The notes beneath the pieces are model-generated. The model was not told where the DNA came from. It was given only the letters and a program-made list of their open reading frames with translations, and searched no databases. Positions 39,719 to 49,125 of a DNA stretch of 64,000 nt are shown here, in pieces. The position numbers and the translations under genes are program-made. Position 1 is the first letter of the stretch, and each line of letters opens with the position of its first letter. Source of the DNA: Paenibacillus endoradicis (GTDB taxonomy: Bacteria; Bacillota; Bacilli; Paenibacillales; Paenibacillaceae); NCBI RefSeq assembly GCF_024721975.1, contig NZ_JANQBB010000004.1, positions 1 through 64,000 on the forward strand, written 5' to 3'.

Positions 39719-40837
39719 ATGATCACGATTCAATCTGTCGAGTTGTACCGGATAAGCATGGAATTGAAAGCCCCATTTGTTACGGCTAACGGTGCTTATG
39801 TTGATCGGGAGACAATACTAATTGAAATAACGGATAGCGAAGGAAATAGTGGGTGGGGAGAATGTGTTGCTTTTGCTACCCCATGGTATACCGAGGAAAC
39901 GGTACAAGGCGCGTGGCATATACTGCAAAGCTTTCTCATTCCAACTTTGCTTGGAGTAAGTTTACAGCATCCGAAGGAAATTCCGGCTATATTTTCAAAT
40001 GTGAAACGAAATCAGATGGCAAAAGCAGGACTAGAGATGGCGATCTGGGATCTATATGGTCAGATTGCGGGGCAACCTTTACATCAACTGATAGGTGGCG
40101 TAAGAGAAGAGTTGAAAGTTGGCGTAGCTATAGGGTTACAATCTACTTTGGATGATTATTATCGGCTAATTGATCAATATACAGCTGATGGCTATGAACG
40201 AATGAAGATAAAAATAAAACCAGGTCACGATATTACACTCATTGAAGATTTACGTTCTCGTTATCCGAAGCTCCCATTAATGGTAGATGCTAATTCTGCT
40301 TATGGTCTGAATGATATTACCCATTTACAACAACTTGATGACTATAATCTTATGATGATTGAGCAACCGCTTGCTGCTGATGATATTATTGATCATGCTA
40401 AGTTACAGGCGAATATGAAGACGCCTATTTGTCTCGATGAGAGCATAATTACATACGATGATGCGCGAAAAGCGATTGAGCTTGGCAGTTGCCAAGTTAT
40501 CAATGTGAAATTAGGTAGAGTAGGCGGGATGACAGAAGCAATAAGAATACATGATCTTTGCAAGGAGCATGACATTGCGATATGGTGCGGGGGGATGTTA
40601 GAGTCGGGAATCGGCCGTGCTCATAATATGGCGCTCGCTTCATTAAGCCATTTCACGATACCAGGAGATATTTCTGCATCAGCACGATACTGGCATAAAG
40701 ATGTCATATTACCTGAAGTAAAGATTGAACAAGGGGGCGTATTACTACCCTTCGGAGCGGGAATTGGCTTTGAAGTCAACCGGGAATATATTGAGCAACT
40801 AACACTAGAGAGATTGAAATTCAATCATTCACGATAA
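39719..40837 (+). CDS. menC: o-Succinylbenzoate synthase
   Basis: 372 aa enolase-superfamily enzyme that dehydrates the MenH product. Catalytic elements are KIKIKPGHD (second Lys as base), VDANSAYG (Asp metal ligand), EQPLAADD (Glu), CLDESI (Asp) and the second Lys in VINVKLGRVGG. The C-terminal barrel has GGMLESGIGRAHNMALASL. AAGGAG precedes the ATG. Last men gene of the cluster, 226 bp before rpsR. Confidence 0.95.
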   Translation: MITIQSVELYRISMELKAPFVTANGAYVDRETILIEITDSEGNSGWGECVAFATPWYTEETVQGAWHILQSFLIPTLLGVSLQHPKEIPAIFSNVKRNQMAKAGLEMAIWDLYGQIAGQPLHQLIGGVREELKVGVAIGLQSTLDDYYRLIDQYTADGYERMKIKIKPGHDITLIEDLRSRYPKLPLMVDANSAYGLNDITHLQQLDDYNLMMIEQPLAADDIIDHAKLQANMKTPICLDESIITYDDARKAIELGSCQVINVKLGRVGGMTEAIRIHDLCKEHDIAIWCGGMLESGIGRAHNMALASLSHFTIPGDISASARYWHKDVILPEVKIEQGGVLLPFGAGIGFEVNREYIEQLTLERLKFNHSR

Positions 40838-40894
40838 TTGGATCATTTATAATATAAATACCATTATTTTTGTGCATACAACGCTGAAAAAAAT

Positions 40895-40923
40895 TTGATT
40901 TTTAAAGTTTTATGAGTTATTCT
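40895..40923 (+). promoter_or_regulatory. Candidate rpsR promoter
   Basis: TTGATT (40895-40900) and TATTCT (40918-40923) have 17-bp spacing, about 140 bp before rpsR. The leader contains CCGA (40994-40997) facing TCGG (41004-41007), another CCG-bearing hairpin. This supports an independent rpsR transcript. Confidence 0.5.
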
Positions 40924-41063
40924 ATTGTAAGTGACTTTAACAGGGTACCTAGATGTACCTATCGAAAAATAGAGATAAAATTCAAAATTAAAACCGAGTC
41001 AGTTCGGACTATGTCAGTGATCTGAATTGCCATTAAAATTTGTAACAGAAGGGAAGGGTTCGA

Positions 41064-41339
41064 ATGAGCTTCAGAAAAGAAGGCGGAGAAGATCGTGGCG
41101 AGCGTAAATTCGCTCGTAAAGGCGGCCGCAATAAACGTCGTAAAGTTTGTTTCTTCACTGTAAACAAAGTTACGCACATCGACTATAAAGATACTGATTT
41201 GCTTAAAAAGTTCATCAGCGAGCGTGGAAAAATTCTTCCTCGTCGTGTAACTGGTACAAGCGCGAAGTATCAACGTCTATTGACAATCGCTATTAAGCGT
41301 TCTCGTCAAATCGCATTACTACCATACACTACTGAATAG
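41064..41339 (+). CDS. rpsR: 30S ribosomal protein S18
   Basis: 91 aa. The C-terminal block [62 protein letters not shown] is the S18 signature. The N-terminal tail ([26 protein letters not shown]) is longer and more basic/Gly-rich than in B. subtilis. A GGGAAGGG site precedes the ATG. Separation from rpsF-ssb is unusual; a terminator and a tandem repeat array follow. Confidence 0.97.
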   Translation: MSFRKEGGEDRGERKFARKGGRNKRRKVCFFTVNKVTHIDYKDTDLLKKFISERGKILPRRVTGTSAKYQRLLTIAIKRSRQIALLPYTTE

Positions 41340-41352
41340 TAGGTTACGGATA

Positions 41353-41381
41353 AAGGGCTTCCCAACAGGGAAGTCCTTTTT
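41353..41381 (+). terminator. Terminator after rpsR
   Basis: AAGGGCTTCCC, AACA loop, GGGAAGTCCTTTTT: a canonical terminator directly before the tandem element array. Confidence 0.92.
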
Positions 41382-41393
41382 AGGTTATATGAG

Positions 41394-41562
41394 GTTCAAA
41401 ATCGTTGATTGTGATCACGATGTATCGCATTGGAGCTTAGTCGACGTCGAAGATGCCATTCATCGGAAGCCTGTGGTGCTCACGTACACGAAACGTACGT
41501 TGTGCTCCTCATTTCCTAGCTTCATGGCATCTTCTTGGTGCTGACCATCAAAGATTTTGAAC
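41394..41562 (+). repeat. Structured intergenic element, tandem unit C1
   Basis: Ends GTTCAAAATCGTTGAT and ATCAAAGATTTTGAAC pair. Inner stem AAGATGCCAT / ATGGCATCTT is perfect. Apical stem ACGTAC / GTACGT encloses the 7-nt loop ACGAAAC. The left block TTGTGATCACGATG and right block CATCTTCTTGGTGCTGAC are shared with other copies. Unit start to unit start is 186 bp. Confidence 0.9.
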
Positions 41563-41579
41563 TTTGATTTGAAGATGAG

Positions 41580-41744
41580 GTTCAAAACCTTTGATTGTGA
41601 TCACGATGTATCGCATTGGAGCTTAGTCGACGTCGAATATGCCATTCATCGGAAGCCGTGCTCACGTACACGAAACGTACGCTGTGCTCCTCATTTCCTA
41701 GCTTCATGGCATATTCTTGGTGCTGACCATCAAAGATTTTGAAC
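41580..41744 (+). repeat. Structured intergenic element, tandem unit C2
   Basis: About 95% identical to C1, with a few short deletions. Its inner stem has changed on both sides, AATATGCCAT / ATGGCATATT, keeping full pairing. The ends GTTCAAAACCTTTGAT and ATCAAAGATTTTGAAC still pair. The next unit starts 182 bp later. Confidence 0.9.
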
Positions 41745-41761
41745 TTTGATTTGAAGATGAG

Positions 41762-41886
41762 GTTCAAAATCGTTGATTGTGATAACGCTGCATCGCAATA
41801 TAGCTTAGTCGACGTCGATTATGCTAATCATCGCTGGTGTACATACATGTACACGCCACTGGAGTCATTAGAAGCTTCAAACTTTT
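41762..41886 (+). repeat. Structured intergenic element, truncated tandem unit C3
   Basis: The left half matches C1/C2 (GTTCAAAATCGTTGATTGTG, then CTTAGTCGACGTCGA). The apical part is different but forms a perfect stem, GTGTACAT / ATGTACAC. The right end is lost. It lies about 100 bp before the SulP gene. Confidence 0.75.
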
Positions 41887-41982
41887 ATTGACAGCTTAAT
41901 CGGGCGGATTTATAGTGAGAAGGTTGCTGTCGTGATGATATATGGACAAGTTTAAGCTAGGCAACAAAGGGAGAGAACTACA

Positions 41983-43437
41983 TTGCTTAATAAGCTAAGG
42001 TCAACATGGTTTTTCAATGTTAGAGGGGATGTACTTGCAGGGATAACGGTCGCATTGGCGTTAATTCCTGAAGCTATTGCCTTCTCGATCATTGCAGGTG
42101 TCGATCCTATGGTTGGGATACATGCTTCATTCTGTATTGCTGTACTGATATCGATTTTTGGTGGAAGACCGGGGATGATTTCTGCTGCAACAGGTGCGAT
42201 GTCTATCTTGATGGTGACACTTGTAGCGCAGTATGGGATTGAGTATTTATACGCTACGACGATTCTTACAGGATTAATTCAATATGCAATCGGAGCGTTA
42301 AAGTTAGGTAAGTGGATTTCGTTCGTTCCACAGTCCGTATTATCTGGATTTCTTAATTCGTTAGGTATTATGGTATTTATGAGCCAACTTCAACATTTTG
42401 TAGATGCTACATGGGTCGTCTATATGATCGGAGCAGTTACATTGTTAATTGTATATGGTTTGCCTTATATTACGAAAGCAATTCCGTCTACTTTAGTAGC
42501 AATTGTTGTGATGACGATCGTAACGATTGTCATCGGTCTTGATGTGAAAATGGTTGGAGATATGGGGATTATTAATAGTAGCTTACCATTATTCCACTGG
42601 CCTGATGTCCCTATTTCATGGGAAACTATTAAAATTATTGCGCCAGTAGCTTTAACTATGGCTATTGTCGGATTACTTGAATCATTGATAACTGCAACGG
42701 TTCTAGATGAACAGACGAAGACGAAGAGTGATAAGAATAAGGAAGTTCGTGGTCAAGGGCTTGCCAATACGATTACTGGTATGTTCGGTGGTATGGCTGG
42801 TTGTGCGATGATTGGACAATCTTTAATTAATGTTCGTTCAGGTGGCAGAGGTAGACTATCTACAATGGTTGCAGGGGGAGTACTGCTCTTACTTATCGTT
42901 ACGTTGCGCGATGTCGTGGTGAAAATTCCGATGCCCGCGTTAGCTGGCGTGATGATTATGGTTGCCATAAGCACATTTGAATGGCAATCGATTAAGAATA
43001 TAACAAAAGCGCCAATTGCTGATACGATGACGATGATCGTAACGGTTGTTGTTATATTAATCACTCATAACCTCGCACAAGGTGTATTGGTAGGGGTATT
43101 GCTCAGTGCCGTTATTTTTGCGATTCAATCTAGTAGGCTTCATATTATTACAGAAAAAGATGAAGATCATAAAATAATTACTTATTATATAAACGGTCCG
43201 TTATTTTTTGCAACATCTACGATGTTTGATCAATCCATTGAAGCCGTTGTAGGTTATGATAGAGTTGTTATTGATGGAAGTCAGTCAAAAGTATGGGATC
43301 AATCAGCAATTTTAGCGCTGGCTAAAGTGGTCAATCGTTTACGAGAAAGTGGTAATGAGGTTGAGCTCATCCTTTTTGATAAAGATAGTTCACTGCTCGT
43401 CAAAAAATCAGGCATGGCTGAAACACTAGGCGCATAA
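41983..43437 (+). CDS. SulP family anion transporter with STAS domain
   Basis: 484 aa. SulP/SLC26 proteins carry sulfate, bicarbonate or other anions. The N-terminal [40 protein letters not shown] and [18 protein letters not shown] are typical. About eleven or twelve membrane segments follow, including [25 protein letters not shown]. The C-terminal STAS domain (about 385-484; [36 protein letters not shown]) is cytoplasmic. The start is TTG after AAAGGGAGAG. Substrate cannot be told from sequence. A shared terminator separates it from the convergent ktrB-like gene. Confidence 0.9.
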   Translation: MLNKLRSTWFFNVRGDVLAGITVALALIPEAIAFSIIAGVDPMVGIHASFCIAVLISIFGGRPGMISAATGAMSILMVTLVAQYGIEYLYATTILTGLIQYAIGALKLGKWISFVPQSVLSGFLNSLGIMVFMSQLQHFVDATWVVYMIGAVTLLIVYGLPYITKAIPSTLVAIVVMTIVTIVIGLDVKMVGDMGIINSSLPLFHWPDVPISWETIKIIAPVALTMAIVGLLESLITATVLDEQTKTKSDKNKEVRGQGLANTITGMFGGMAGCAMIGQSLINVRSGGRGRLSTMVAGGVLLLLIVTLRDVVVKIPMPALAGVMIMVAISTFEWQSIKNITKAPIADTMTMIVTVVVILITHNLAQGVLVGVLLSAVIFAIQSSRLHIITEKDEDHKIITYYINGPLFFATSTMFDQSIEAVVGYDRVVIDGSQSKVWDQSAILALAKVVNRLRESGNEVELILFDKDSSLLVKKSGMAETLGA

Positions 43438-43442
43438 TATAA

Positions 43443-43495
43443 AAGGCTTATGCCATTATGATCTCAGGACTAGAGATGATAATCGCATAAGCCTT
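43443..43495. terminator. Bidirectional terminator between sulP and ktrB-like gene
   Basis: AAGGCTTATGC-ATTAT-ATCTC pairs with GAGAT-ATAAT-GCATAAGCCTT, a stem of over 20 bp with two single mismatches. It lies between convergent genes and has A/T flanks on both sides. Confidence 0.88.
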
Positions 43496-43500
43496 ATTTG

Positions 43501-44895
43501 TTAACCGATCAATATATTATCCTCTGGATAACCAAGACGAGATTGTTGTTTACGTTTTGCAAGTGCGTAAGCAAGTGTTAACGGTCCAAGTCGTCCAATG
43601 AACATCGTGAAGCAAATTATAATTTTACCAGGTGTCGAAAGATCTTTCGTTAGTCCCATGGATAAACCAGTCGTACTGAACGCCGATGTAGCTTCAAATA
43701 ATACTTCTAAGAAATGATCTGCTAGCATGTCTTCGGTAATGGTCAGCACCAGTGCGATAAACAGTACACATGCCAGTGAACTCATAACGACTGCAAGAGC
43801 ACGCAGAACAGTTTCTTGCGGTATTCTTCGTTTGAAGGCATGAATTTGCCCGCCACCTCTAAATGTTGTAATGGTAGCTAGTATAAGCACCACAACAGTA
43901 TTGATTTTCACGCCACCACCTGTACCACCGGACGCAGCACCAATGAACATGTAAATAATAATTAGAAATTGTGACGCCGTAAGCATATGAGTGATCTCAA
44001 GCGTATTGAAACCTACACTTCGCGGCACTAGACTTTGAAATAACGATGCTTGGACTCGTTCGCCCCAGTTCAATGTACCGTATGTAGCAGGATTCATCGA
44101 TTCAAGCAGAAAAAGAATCGAAAAGCCAATGATCGTAATAATGAGCGAAGACGAGAGAACTATTTTAGTGTGTAACGAAAACTTACGCCATTTACGCTTT
44201 TGAAATAGTTCAACAATAACGATATAACCTAATCCTCCAGCTACAAATAACGTAATAATGACAAAGTTGACAACGGGATCACCAACATAGGCGACTAGCC
44301 CTTCTGGCCAAAGTGCAAATCCTGCGTTGTTGAAAGCAGATACTGAGTGGAATAAAGCGTAGAAAAACGCTGTTTTCCAACCCATAGATGACTCCCAATG
44401 AAACGTCAGGATGAGCGTTGCAATCGACTCAAAAGCAAAAACAATAATAAATATGTAAATACTCAGCCGAACAAGTCCTTGTGAAGTGGATGATTGAGTC
44501 GTGTGTTGAATGAGGAGACGCTCTTTCAAACCAATACGTTTACCCATAATGATCGCAATAATAACGCTGATCGTCATGAATCCAAGTCCCCCGATTTGAA
44601 TGAGCAACATAATGATACTTTGTCCAGCAATGGAGAAGTCAGAACCAGCATCAAGTACGCTTAGACCATTCACGCAAACAGCCGAAACAGCAGTAAAGAA
44701 GGCATTAATAAAACCAATAGAATGTCCGTTATGAGATGCAACAGGCATCATCAACAATAAAGTCCCAATAGTTATCAGTGCTAAAAATATGACAACAATA
44801 AATTGTGGTGGACTAAGTTGATAACGAAGTTTTCTTATTTTATTGGCAAGCTTACTCTGTTTGTTTTGAGATTTAGGATTAACGTTTTCGATCAT
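43501..44895 (-). CDS. Ktr/Trk-type potassium transporter membrane subunit (KtrB-like)
   Basis: 464 aa from the ATG at 44895 with TTGGAG upstream; the frame extends to 44949 inside the ktrA-like gene. Four M1-P-M2 repeats with selectivity-filter glycines are visible (AVSAVCVNGLSVLD, SVSAFNNAGFALW, PRSVGFNTLE, ATSAFSTTGLSMG), as is the gating-loop region GAASGGTGGGVKINTV. It is a K+ (with Na+) channel-like uptake subunit and needs an RCK partner. It overlaps the 3' end of that gene by 17 bp, so the two are co-expressed. Confidence 0.9.
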   Translation of the reverse strand: MIENVNPKSQNKQSKLANKIRKLRYQLSPPQFIVVIFLALITIGTLLLMMPVASHNGHSIGFINAFFTAVSAVCVNGLSVLDAGSDFSIAGQSIIMLLIQIGGLGFMTISVIIAIIMGKRIGLKERLLIQHTTQSSTSQGLVRLSIYIFIIVFAFESIATLILTFHWESSMGWKTAFFYALFHSVSAFNNAGFALWPEGLVAYVGDPVVNFVIITLFVAGGLGYIVIVELFQKRKWRKFSLHTKIVLSSSLIITIIGFSILFLLESMNPATYGTLNWGERVQASLFQSLVPRSVGFNTLEITHMLTASQFLIIIYMFIGAASGGTGGGVKINTVVVLILATITTFRGGGQIHAFKRRIPQETVLRALAVVMSSLACVLFIALVLTITEDMLADHFLEVLFEATSAFSTTGLSMGLTKDLSTPGKIIICFTMFIGRLGPLTLAYALAKRKQQSRLGYPEDNILIG

Positions 44896-45550
44896 AGTGC
44901 GTCTCCAACTGTCTGATTTGCTCCAAAGAACCAATAAGTAGTAAAGCATTACCAGTTTCTATGGTATCTTCTGCACTTGGGGCAACATTCATTTTTTTAT
45001 CTGTTTTAATCGCAAGAATAGTACAGCCAAAGCGAGCTCGAATGTTAAGTTTTTGTAAGGACAATCCATACATAGCAGGTGGTGCAAGCATTTCGACAAT
45101 ATTATATTCATCTGAAAGCTCAATATAGTCAATGATGCTACTTGAACTAAGTTGATTAGCTAGTCTCATTGCCATATCTCGTTCTGGGTAAATGATTTTG
45201 TCGGCACCAATTTTGCGCAATACATTACCATGCATCTCATCGCGAGCTTTTGCGATAACGGTAGGTATTTTCATTTCTTTAAGTAATAAAGTAGTAAGGA
45301 TACTTGATTGTAGATCATCACCGATAGCGACTACAGCATGGGTGAAATTACTAGCTCCTAATTCCTTCAACACAGCTTCATCTGTGCAGTCAGCTTGAAT
45401 GGCATGTGTCGCATAAGGAGCGACATCTTGTACCAACTCAGCATCTCTATCTACCGCTAATACTTCGTGTCCATTAGCAACTAACGTACGGGTTAGGCTA
45501 CTACCAAAGCGACCTAAACCTACGATAAGAAATTGTTTTTTCATAAACAT
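44879..45550 (-). CDS. Ktr/Trk-type potassium uptake regulator (KtrA-like, RCK)
   Basis: 223 aa. The RCK_N Rossmann domain starts FLIVGLGRFGSSLTRTLVANGHEVLAVDRD (about 6-35) and should bind ATP/NAD. RCK_C follows (about 140-220; IVEMLAPPAMYGLSLQKLNIRARFGCTILAIKTDKK), the part that binds c-di-AMP in KtrA/KtrC relatives. Length matches KtrA (about 222 aa) rather than the doubled TrkA. The first ATG has AGGAAGTG upstream. gdpP, a c-di-AMP hydrolase gene, lies about 1.2 kb away. Confidence 0.9.
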   Translation of the reverse strand: MFMKKQFLIVGLGRFGSSLTRTLVANGHEVLAVDRDAELVQDVAPYATHAIQADCTDEAVLKELGASNFTHAVVAIGDDLQSSILTTLLLKEMKIPTVIAKARDEMHGNVLRKIGADKIIYPERDMAMRLANQLSSSSIIDYIELSDEYNIVEMLAPPAMYGLSLQKLNIRARFGCTILAIKTDKKMNVAPSAEDTIETGNALLLIGSLEQIRQLETHYDRKR

Positions 45551-45785
45551 ATCACTTCCTAATTATTAGAACTAAGATGAATCATAGTCCATCTACTGAA
45601 GAAAATGCAATAAAATTCTAGCATAATTATTTTTATGAGAATTATTTAAGTTTGGTTTTTGATGGAGATGCGTAATTTGCCGAATGAAGACGATGATGTA
45701 GATAAATACTACTACATATAATTTATGATATAATGATGTTTAGAGCAACTTACAAACATTGATTCTACGTCTTGAGGTGAATGGT

Positions 45786-46694
45786 TTGAAAACAGGTATA
45801 AAACCGATACTATGGAGCTTATTAGCTCTTGCAATGGCATTGTTCATCGTAGTACCGGGTCTAAATGTACTAGCACTTTTGTTTAGCTTGGTTCCTTATA
45901 CACTTCTTTATACACAAGTGGAAAGAAAGTCATTTGCTGTACATGTTATCGTAATTATGGTTGTTGGATGTATAATTATTGATCCATTTGTTTTTCTAAG
46001 TACAAGTTTATTAGCATTAATTCCAAGTATTTATATGGGTCATTTATATAAGAAGGGTACACCTTCTATAACGATCGTCCCCAAAATGACTGGTATTATG
46101 TTAGTACTCCTAATGTTGCAACTATTAATCATTGAAAATGTGGCCGGTATTTCCTTGTTAAGTGATTTACGTAAAACTTTGATCGAATTAATGAATAACG
46201 CTGCTGCGGATGCGTTATTGCCGATTGCTTGGAGCAATGAAGTCGCAGAAAGTTTTGTTAAAATATTTCTAGATATGATCCCGTTCATATTCCTACTTAT
46301 GGCGTTCGGTATTGTAGTCTGCTCCCATTATGTTGCGCGTAAATTAGCAACAATGGAAGGTGTTGTTATTCCACCATTCCCAGCAGCTAAAGATTGGCGC
46401 TTACCACGATCCATATTATTTATCTACCTACTTGTCTATATCATGCAGATGATGGTAGATCCGTTGGATACTTCGTTTCTAACGGTAGCACTTGCAAATC
46501 TTGTGCCAGCGTTAAGTTTCTTATTCTCTATTCAAGCGGTTGGTTTTTTCTACTATCTCGCACATAATCGAAATTGGCCCAAAATCATTCCGGTTTTAAT
46601 AGCAATTCCTATCCTCATAATACCGTTATTTAGTATTATTGGGATATTGGACGCGGCTTTTCCACTTAGAAAGTATTTTTCTAAGCAAACATAG
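45786..46694 (+). CDS. DUF2232 family polytopic membrane protein (YybS-like)
   Basis: 302 aa from TTG at 45786, which has GAGGTGA six to seven bases upstream; the frame opens at 45759. About eight hydrophobic segments are visible (ILWSLLALAMALFIVVPGLNVLALLFSLV, VIVIMVVGCIIIDPFVF...). The C-terminal PALSFLFSIQAVGFFYYLAHNRNWPKIIPVLIAIPI is typical of DUF2232/YybS, found upstream of gdpP-rplI-dnaB in Firmicutes. Function unknown. It is 20 bp before gdpP and starts the DUF2232-gdpP-rplI operon. Confidence 0.88.
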   Translation: MKTGIKPILWSLLALAMALFIVVPGLNVLALLFSLVPYTLLYTQVERKSFAVHVIVIMVVGCIIIDPFVFLSTSLLALIPSIYMGHLYKKGTPSITIVPKMTGIMLVLLMLQLLIIENVAGISLLSDLRKTLIELMNNAAADALLPIAWSNEVAESFVKIFLDMIPFIFLLMAFGIVVCSHYVARKLATMEGVVIPPFPAAKDWRLPRSILFIYLLVYIMQMMVDPLDTSFLTVALANLVPALSFLFSIQAVGFFYYLAHNRNWPKIIPVLIAIPILIIPLFSIIGILDAAFPLRKYFSKQT

Positions 46695-46714
46695 GCACGG
46701 GAGCGATTATTAAT

Positions 46715-48676
46715 ATGCCAAATTTTTTAACGAAACGCTGGCACGGTCTTCATAGTATTATTTCCATCGTTATAATGCTGATATTAACAGTCATGCTAAG
46801 TATCTTTTCATGGATAGCAGGAGCAATTGGACTACTGTTATCCATAGGTATAGCTGTCTATTTGTATATTGCTGAACGCGCATTTCGCCGCGAATTCAAG
46901 TCATACATTCAGACTCTATCGTACCGCCTGAAGAAAGGCGGTACGGATGTTATTCAAGAATTGCCTTTTGGTATTATTATTTATAATGAAGACAACATTG
47001 TAGAGTGGCATAATCCTTATATTAATCAAATTTTACATGATGAATCGTTAGTTGGTGAATCATTAACGAAGTTATTTCCTTCCCTTTCGCAATTGAAAGA
47101 TCGTGAAGGGAAAATTGAGGTTATGTTGCATCAACATATGTATCGGCTCACCTTCCGTGAGAAGGATCGGATTGTCTACGTCGTAGATATTACGGAAACA
47201 TGGGCATTACATAAAAAGTATGATGAGGAACGACTATCTCTAGGTGTTGTTATGATTGATAATTTAGAAGAGGTAACCCAAGGACTTGATGATAATCAAC
47301 GTGCAGTGCTGCTGTCTAAAGTGACTGGCGAAATTACAGATTGGGCACAGAAATATGAAGTGTATTTGAAACGATTAACATCAGATCGCTTTCTTCTTAT
47401 TACTGATCAAAAGACACTACGTATACTTGAGCAAACACGGTTTGACATTCTTGATGATGTACGTGAAATGACAAGTGATCAGAAAATACCGATGACACTT
47501 AGTATCGGATTCGCTGCTGGTGCCGATCATATTCAGGAGTTAGGACAATGGTCACATCGAAGTCTAGATATCGCATTAGGTCGTGGTGGTGACCAAGTAA
47601 CAGTTAAGTTTGGTACACGTCAGACATTCTACGGTGGAAAAACCAATGCAGTAGAGAAACGTACACGTGTAAGAGCGCGTGTCGTGGCGCATACACTGAG
47701 AGATCTTATTAAGGAAAGTTACAATGTTGTCATTATGGGACATCGTATACCTGATATGGATGCGATCGGTGCAGCAGTTGGAATATTGAAAGCTGCTCGG
47801 ATGCTGGGCAAAGAATCATACATTGTACTAGAAGGTAATAATCCATCTATCGATCGTATGATGGAGCTTTTGCGTGAGGATGAGAAGATTGCGAAGCGCT
47901 TCATTACTCCTGAGCAGGCAATTAATCTAATGACGCCAGCAACTTTAGCCATTGTTGTAGATACGCATAAAGCATCTATGGTAGCTGAACCGAAGCTTCT
48001 GAGCATGACAGAGCGGTTAGCGGTTATCGACCATCATCGACGTAGTGAGGAGTTTTTAAGTCATGCTACATTGATGTACTTAGAGCCTTACGCATCGTCA
48101 ACATGTGAATTGGTTACTGAACTGCTACAATATATACATGATCGCATCTCACTTGATGTGCGCGAAGCAACCTCATTATTAGCGGGTATTACGATTGATA
48201 CGAAAAGCTTCTCGTTAAGAACAGGTGCTAGAACATTTGAAGCGGCATCTTTTCTACGTCGAAATGGCGCAGATTCATCGATGATTCAGCGTATGCTACA
48301 AGAAGATTTGAATGGGTATATTAACAAGTCTGATATTATTAAGCATGCAACGATCATCTATGAACATATTGCATTAGCTATTGTTGAAAAAGGTCAAGTA
48401 AAATCGCAGTTATTAATTGCTCAATCAGCAGATACTTTGCTGAATATGTCTAATATTTATGCTTCATTCGTTGTTTCTGAGCGACCTGATGGCTTAATAG
48501 CAGTAAGTGCCCGTTCATTTGGACAAATCAATGTGCAGGTTGTTATGGAGCTAATGGGTGGCGGTGGGCATCTAACCAATGCCGCAGCACAGCTAGAAGG
48601 AACAGTGGATGAAGTAGCAGCTAAATTGAAAGCAGTACTCAAACAAATTGAGGATGAAGAGGGGTTATTCGAATGA
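46715..48676 (+). CDS. gdpP: Cyclic-di-AMP phosphodiesterase GdpP
   Basis: 653 aa. GdpP (YybT) hydrolyses c-di-AMP, which controls K+ uptake and wall stress. Two N-terminal membrane helices (about 11-53) are followed by a degenerate PAS domain (PFGIIIYNEDNIVEWHNPYI), a degenerate GGDEF domain (RFLLITDQ... LSIGFAAGAD), and a DHH-DHHA1 module. Metal/catalytic motifs are GHRIPDMDAIG (about 342), VVDTHK, DHHRRSEE (about 438) and GGGGHLTNAAAQ. rplI starts within its last codons. Confidence 0.96.
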   Translation: MPNFLTKRWHGLHSIISIVIMLILTVMLSIFSWIAGAIGLLLSIGIAVYLYIAERAFRREFKSYIQTLSYRLKKGGTDVIQELPFGIIIYNEDNIVEWHNPYINQILHDESLVGESLTKLFPSLSQLKDREGKIEVMLHQHMYRLTFREKDRIVYVVDITETWALHKKYDEERLSLGVVMIDNLEEVTQGLDDNQRAVLLSKVTGEITDWAQKYEVYLKRLTSDRFLLITDQKTLRILEQTRFDILDDVREMTSDQKIPMTLSIGFAAGADHIQELGQWSHRSLDIALGRGGDQVTVKFGTRQTFYGGKTNAVEKRTRVRARVVAHTLRDLIKESYNVVIMGHRIPDMDAIGAAVGILKAARMLGKESYIVLEGNNPSIDRMMELLREDEKIAKRFITPEQAINLMTPATLAIVVDTHKASMVAEPKLLSMTERLAVIDHHRRSEEFLSHATLMYLEPYASSTCELVTELLQYIHDRISLDVREATSLLAGITIDTKSFSLRTGARTFEAASFLRRNGADSSMIQRMLQEDLNGYINKSDIIKHATIIYEHIALAIVEKGQVKSQLLIAQSADTLLNMSNIYASFVVSERPDGLIAVSARSFGQINVQVVMELMGGGGHLTNAAAQLEGTVDEVAAKLKAVLKQIEDEEGLFE

Positions 48677-49116
48677 AAGTAATTTTTCTACAAGATGTTA
48701 AAGGTCAAGGTAAAAAAGGTGAAGTTAAAGAAGTATCTGAAGGGTATGTACGTAATTTCCTATTGCCTAAAAATTTAGTTAAGATTGCTTCAGCAGGCAA
48801 TGTGAAAACTTTAGATATGCAACATGCTTCTGAATTGAAGCGTAAAGAGCAAGAGAAACAAGATGCTATTGCATTAGGTAAAAAAATCGAAGAACTAACA
48901 ATTCAAGTAAAAGCTAAAGCTGGTGAAGGTGGCAAATTGTTCGGCGCGATTACAACGAAACAAATTGCTGACGCTATCGCAGCACTTGGCATCAAACTTG
49001 ATAAACGTAAAATGGAGTTAGATGAGCCGATTCGTTCACTTGGCGTAACTCAAGTACCTGTTAAATTGCATCAAGATGTTAAGGCTACGATGAAAGTGCA
49101 AATCGTAGAAGAATAA
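48673..49116 (+). CDS. rplI: 50S ribosomal protein L9
   Basis: 147 aa. MKVIFLQDVKGQGKKGEVKEVSEGYVRNFLLPKNLV is the N-domain, followed by a long connecting helix (ELKRKEQEKQDAIALGKKIEEL) and the C-domain (GGKLFGAITTKQIADAI). L9 spans the L1 stalk base and helps keep reading frame. It overlaps gdpP by 4 bp. No simple terminator follows; instead element D1 begins nine bases after the stop. Confidence 0.97.
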   Translation: MKVIFLQDVKGQGKKGEVKEVSEGYVRNFLLPKNLVKIASAGNVKTLDMQHASELKRKEQEKQDAIALGKKIEELTIQVKAKAGEGGKLFGAITTKQIADAIAALGIKLDKRKMELDEPIRSLGVTQVPVKLHQDVKATMKVQIVEE

Positions 49117-49125
49117 TTAGAGGAT

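Noticed and set aside
41394..41886. CRISPR array as explanation for the tandem repeats after rpsR
   Set aside because: Only three long (about 185 bp) near-contiguous units, no unique spacers and no cas genes.
45551..45785. Possible c-di-AMP riboswitch upstream of the ktrA-like gene
   Set aside because: The AT-rich divergent gap has no recognisable riboswitch core in either direction.
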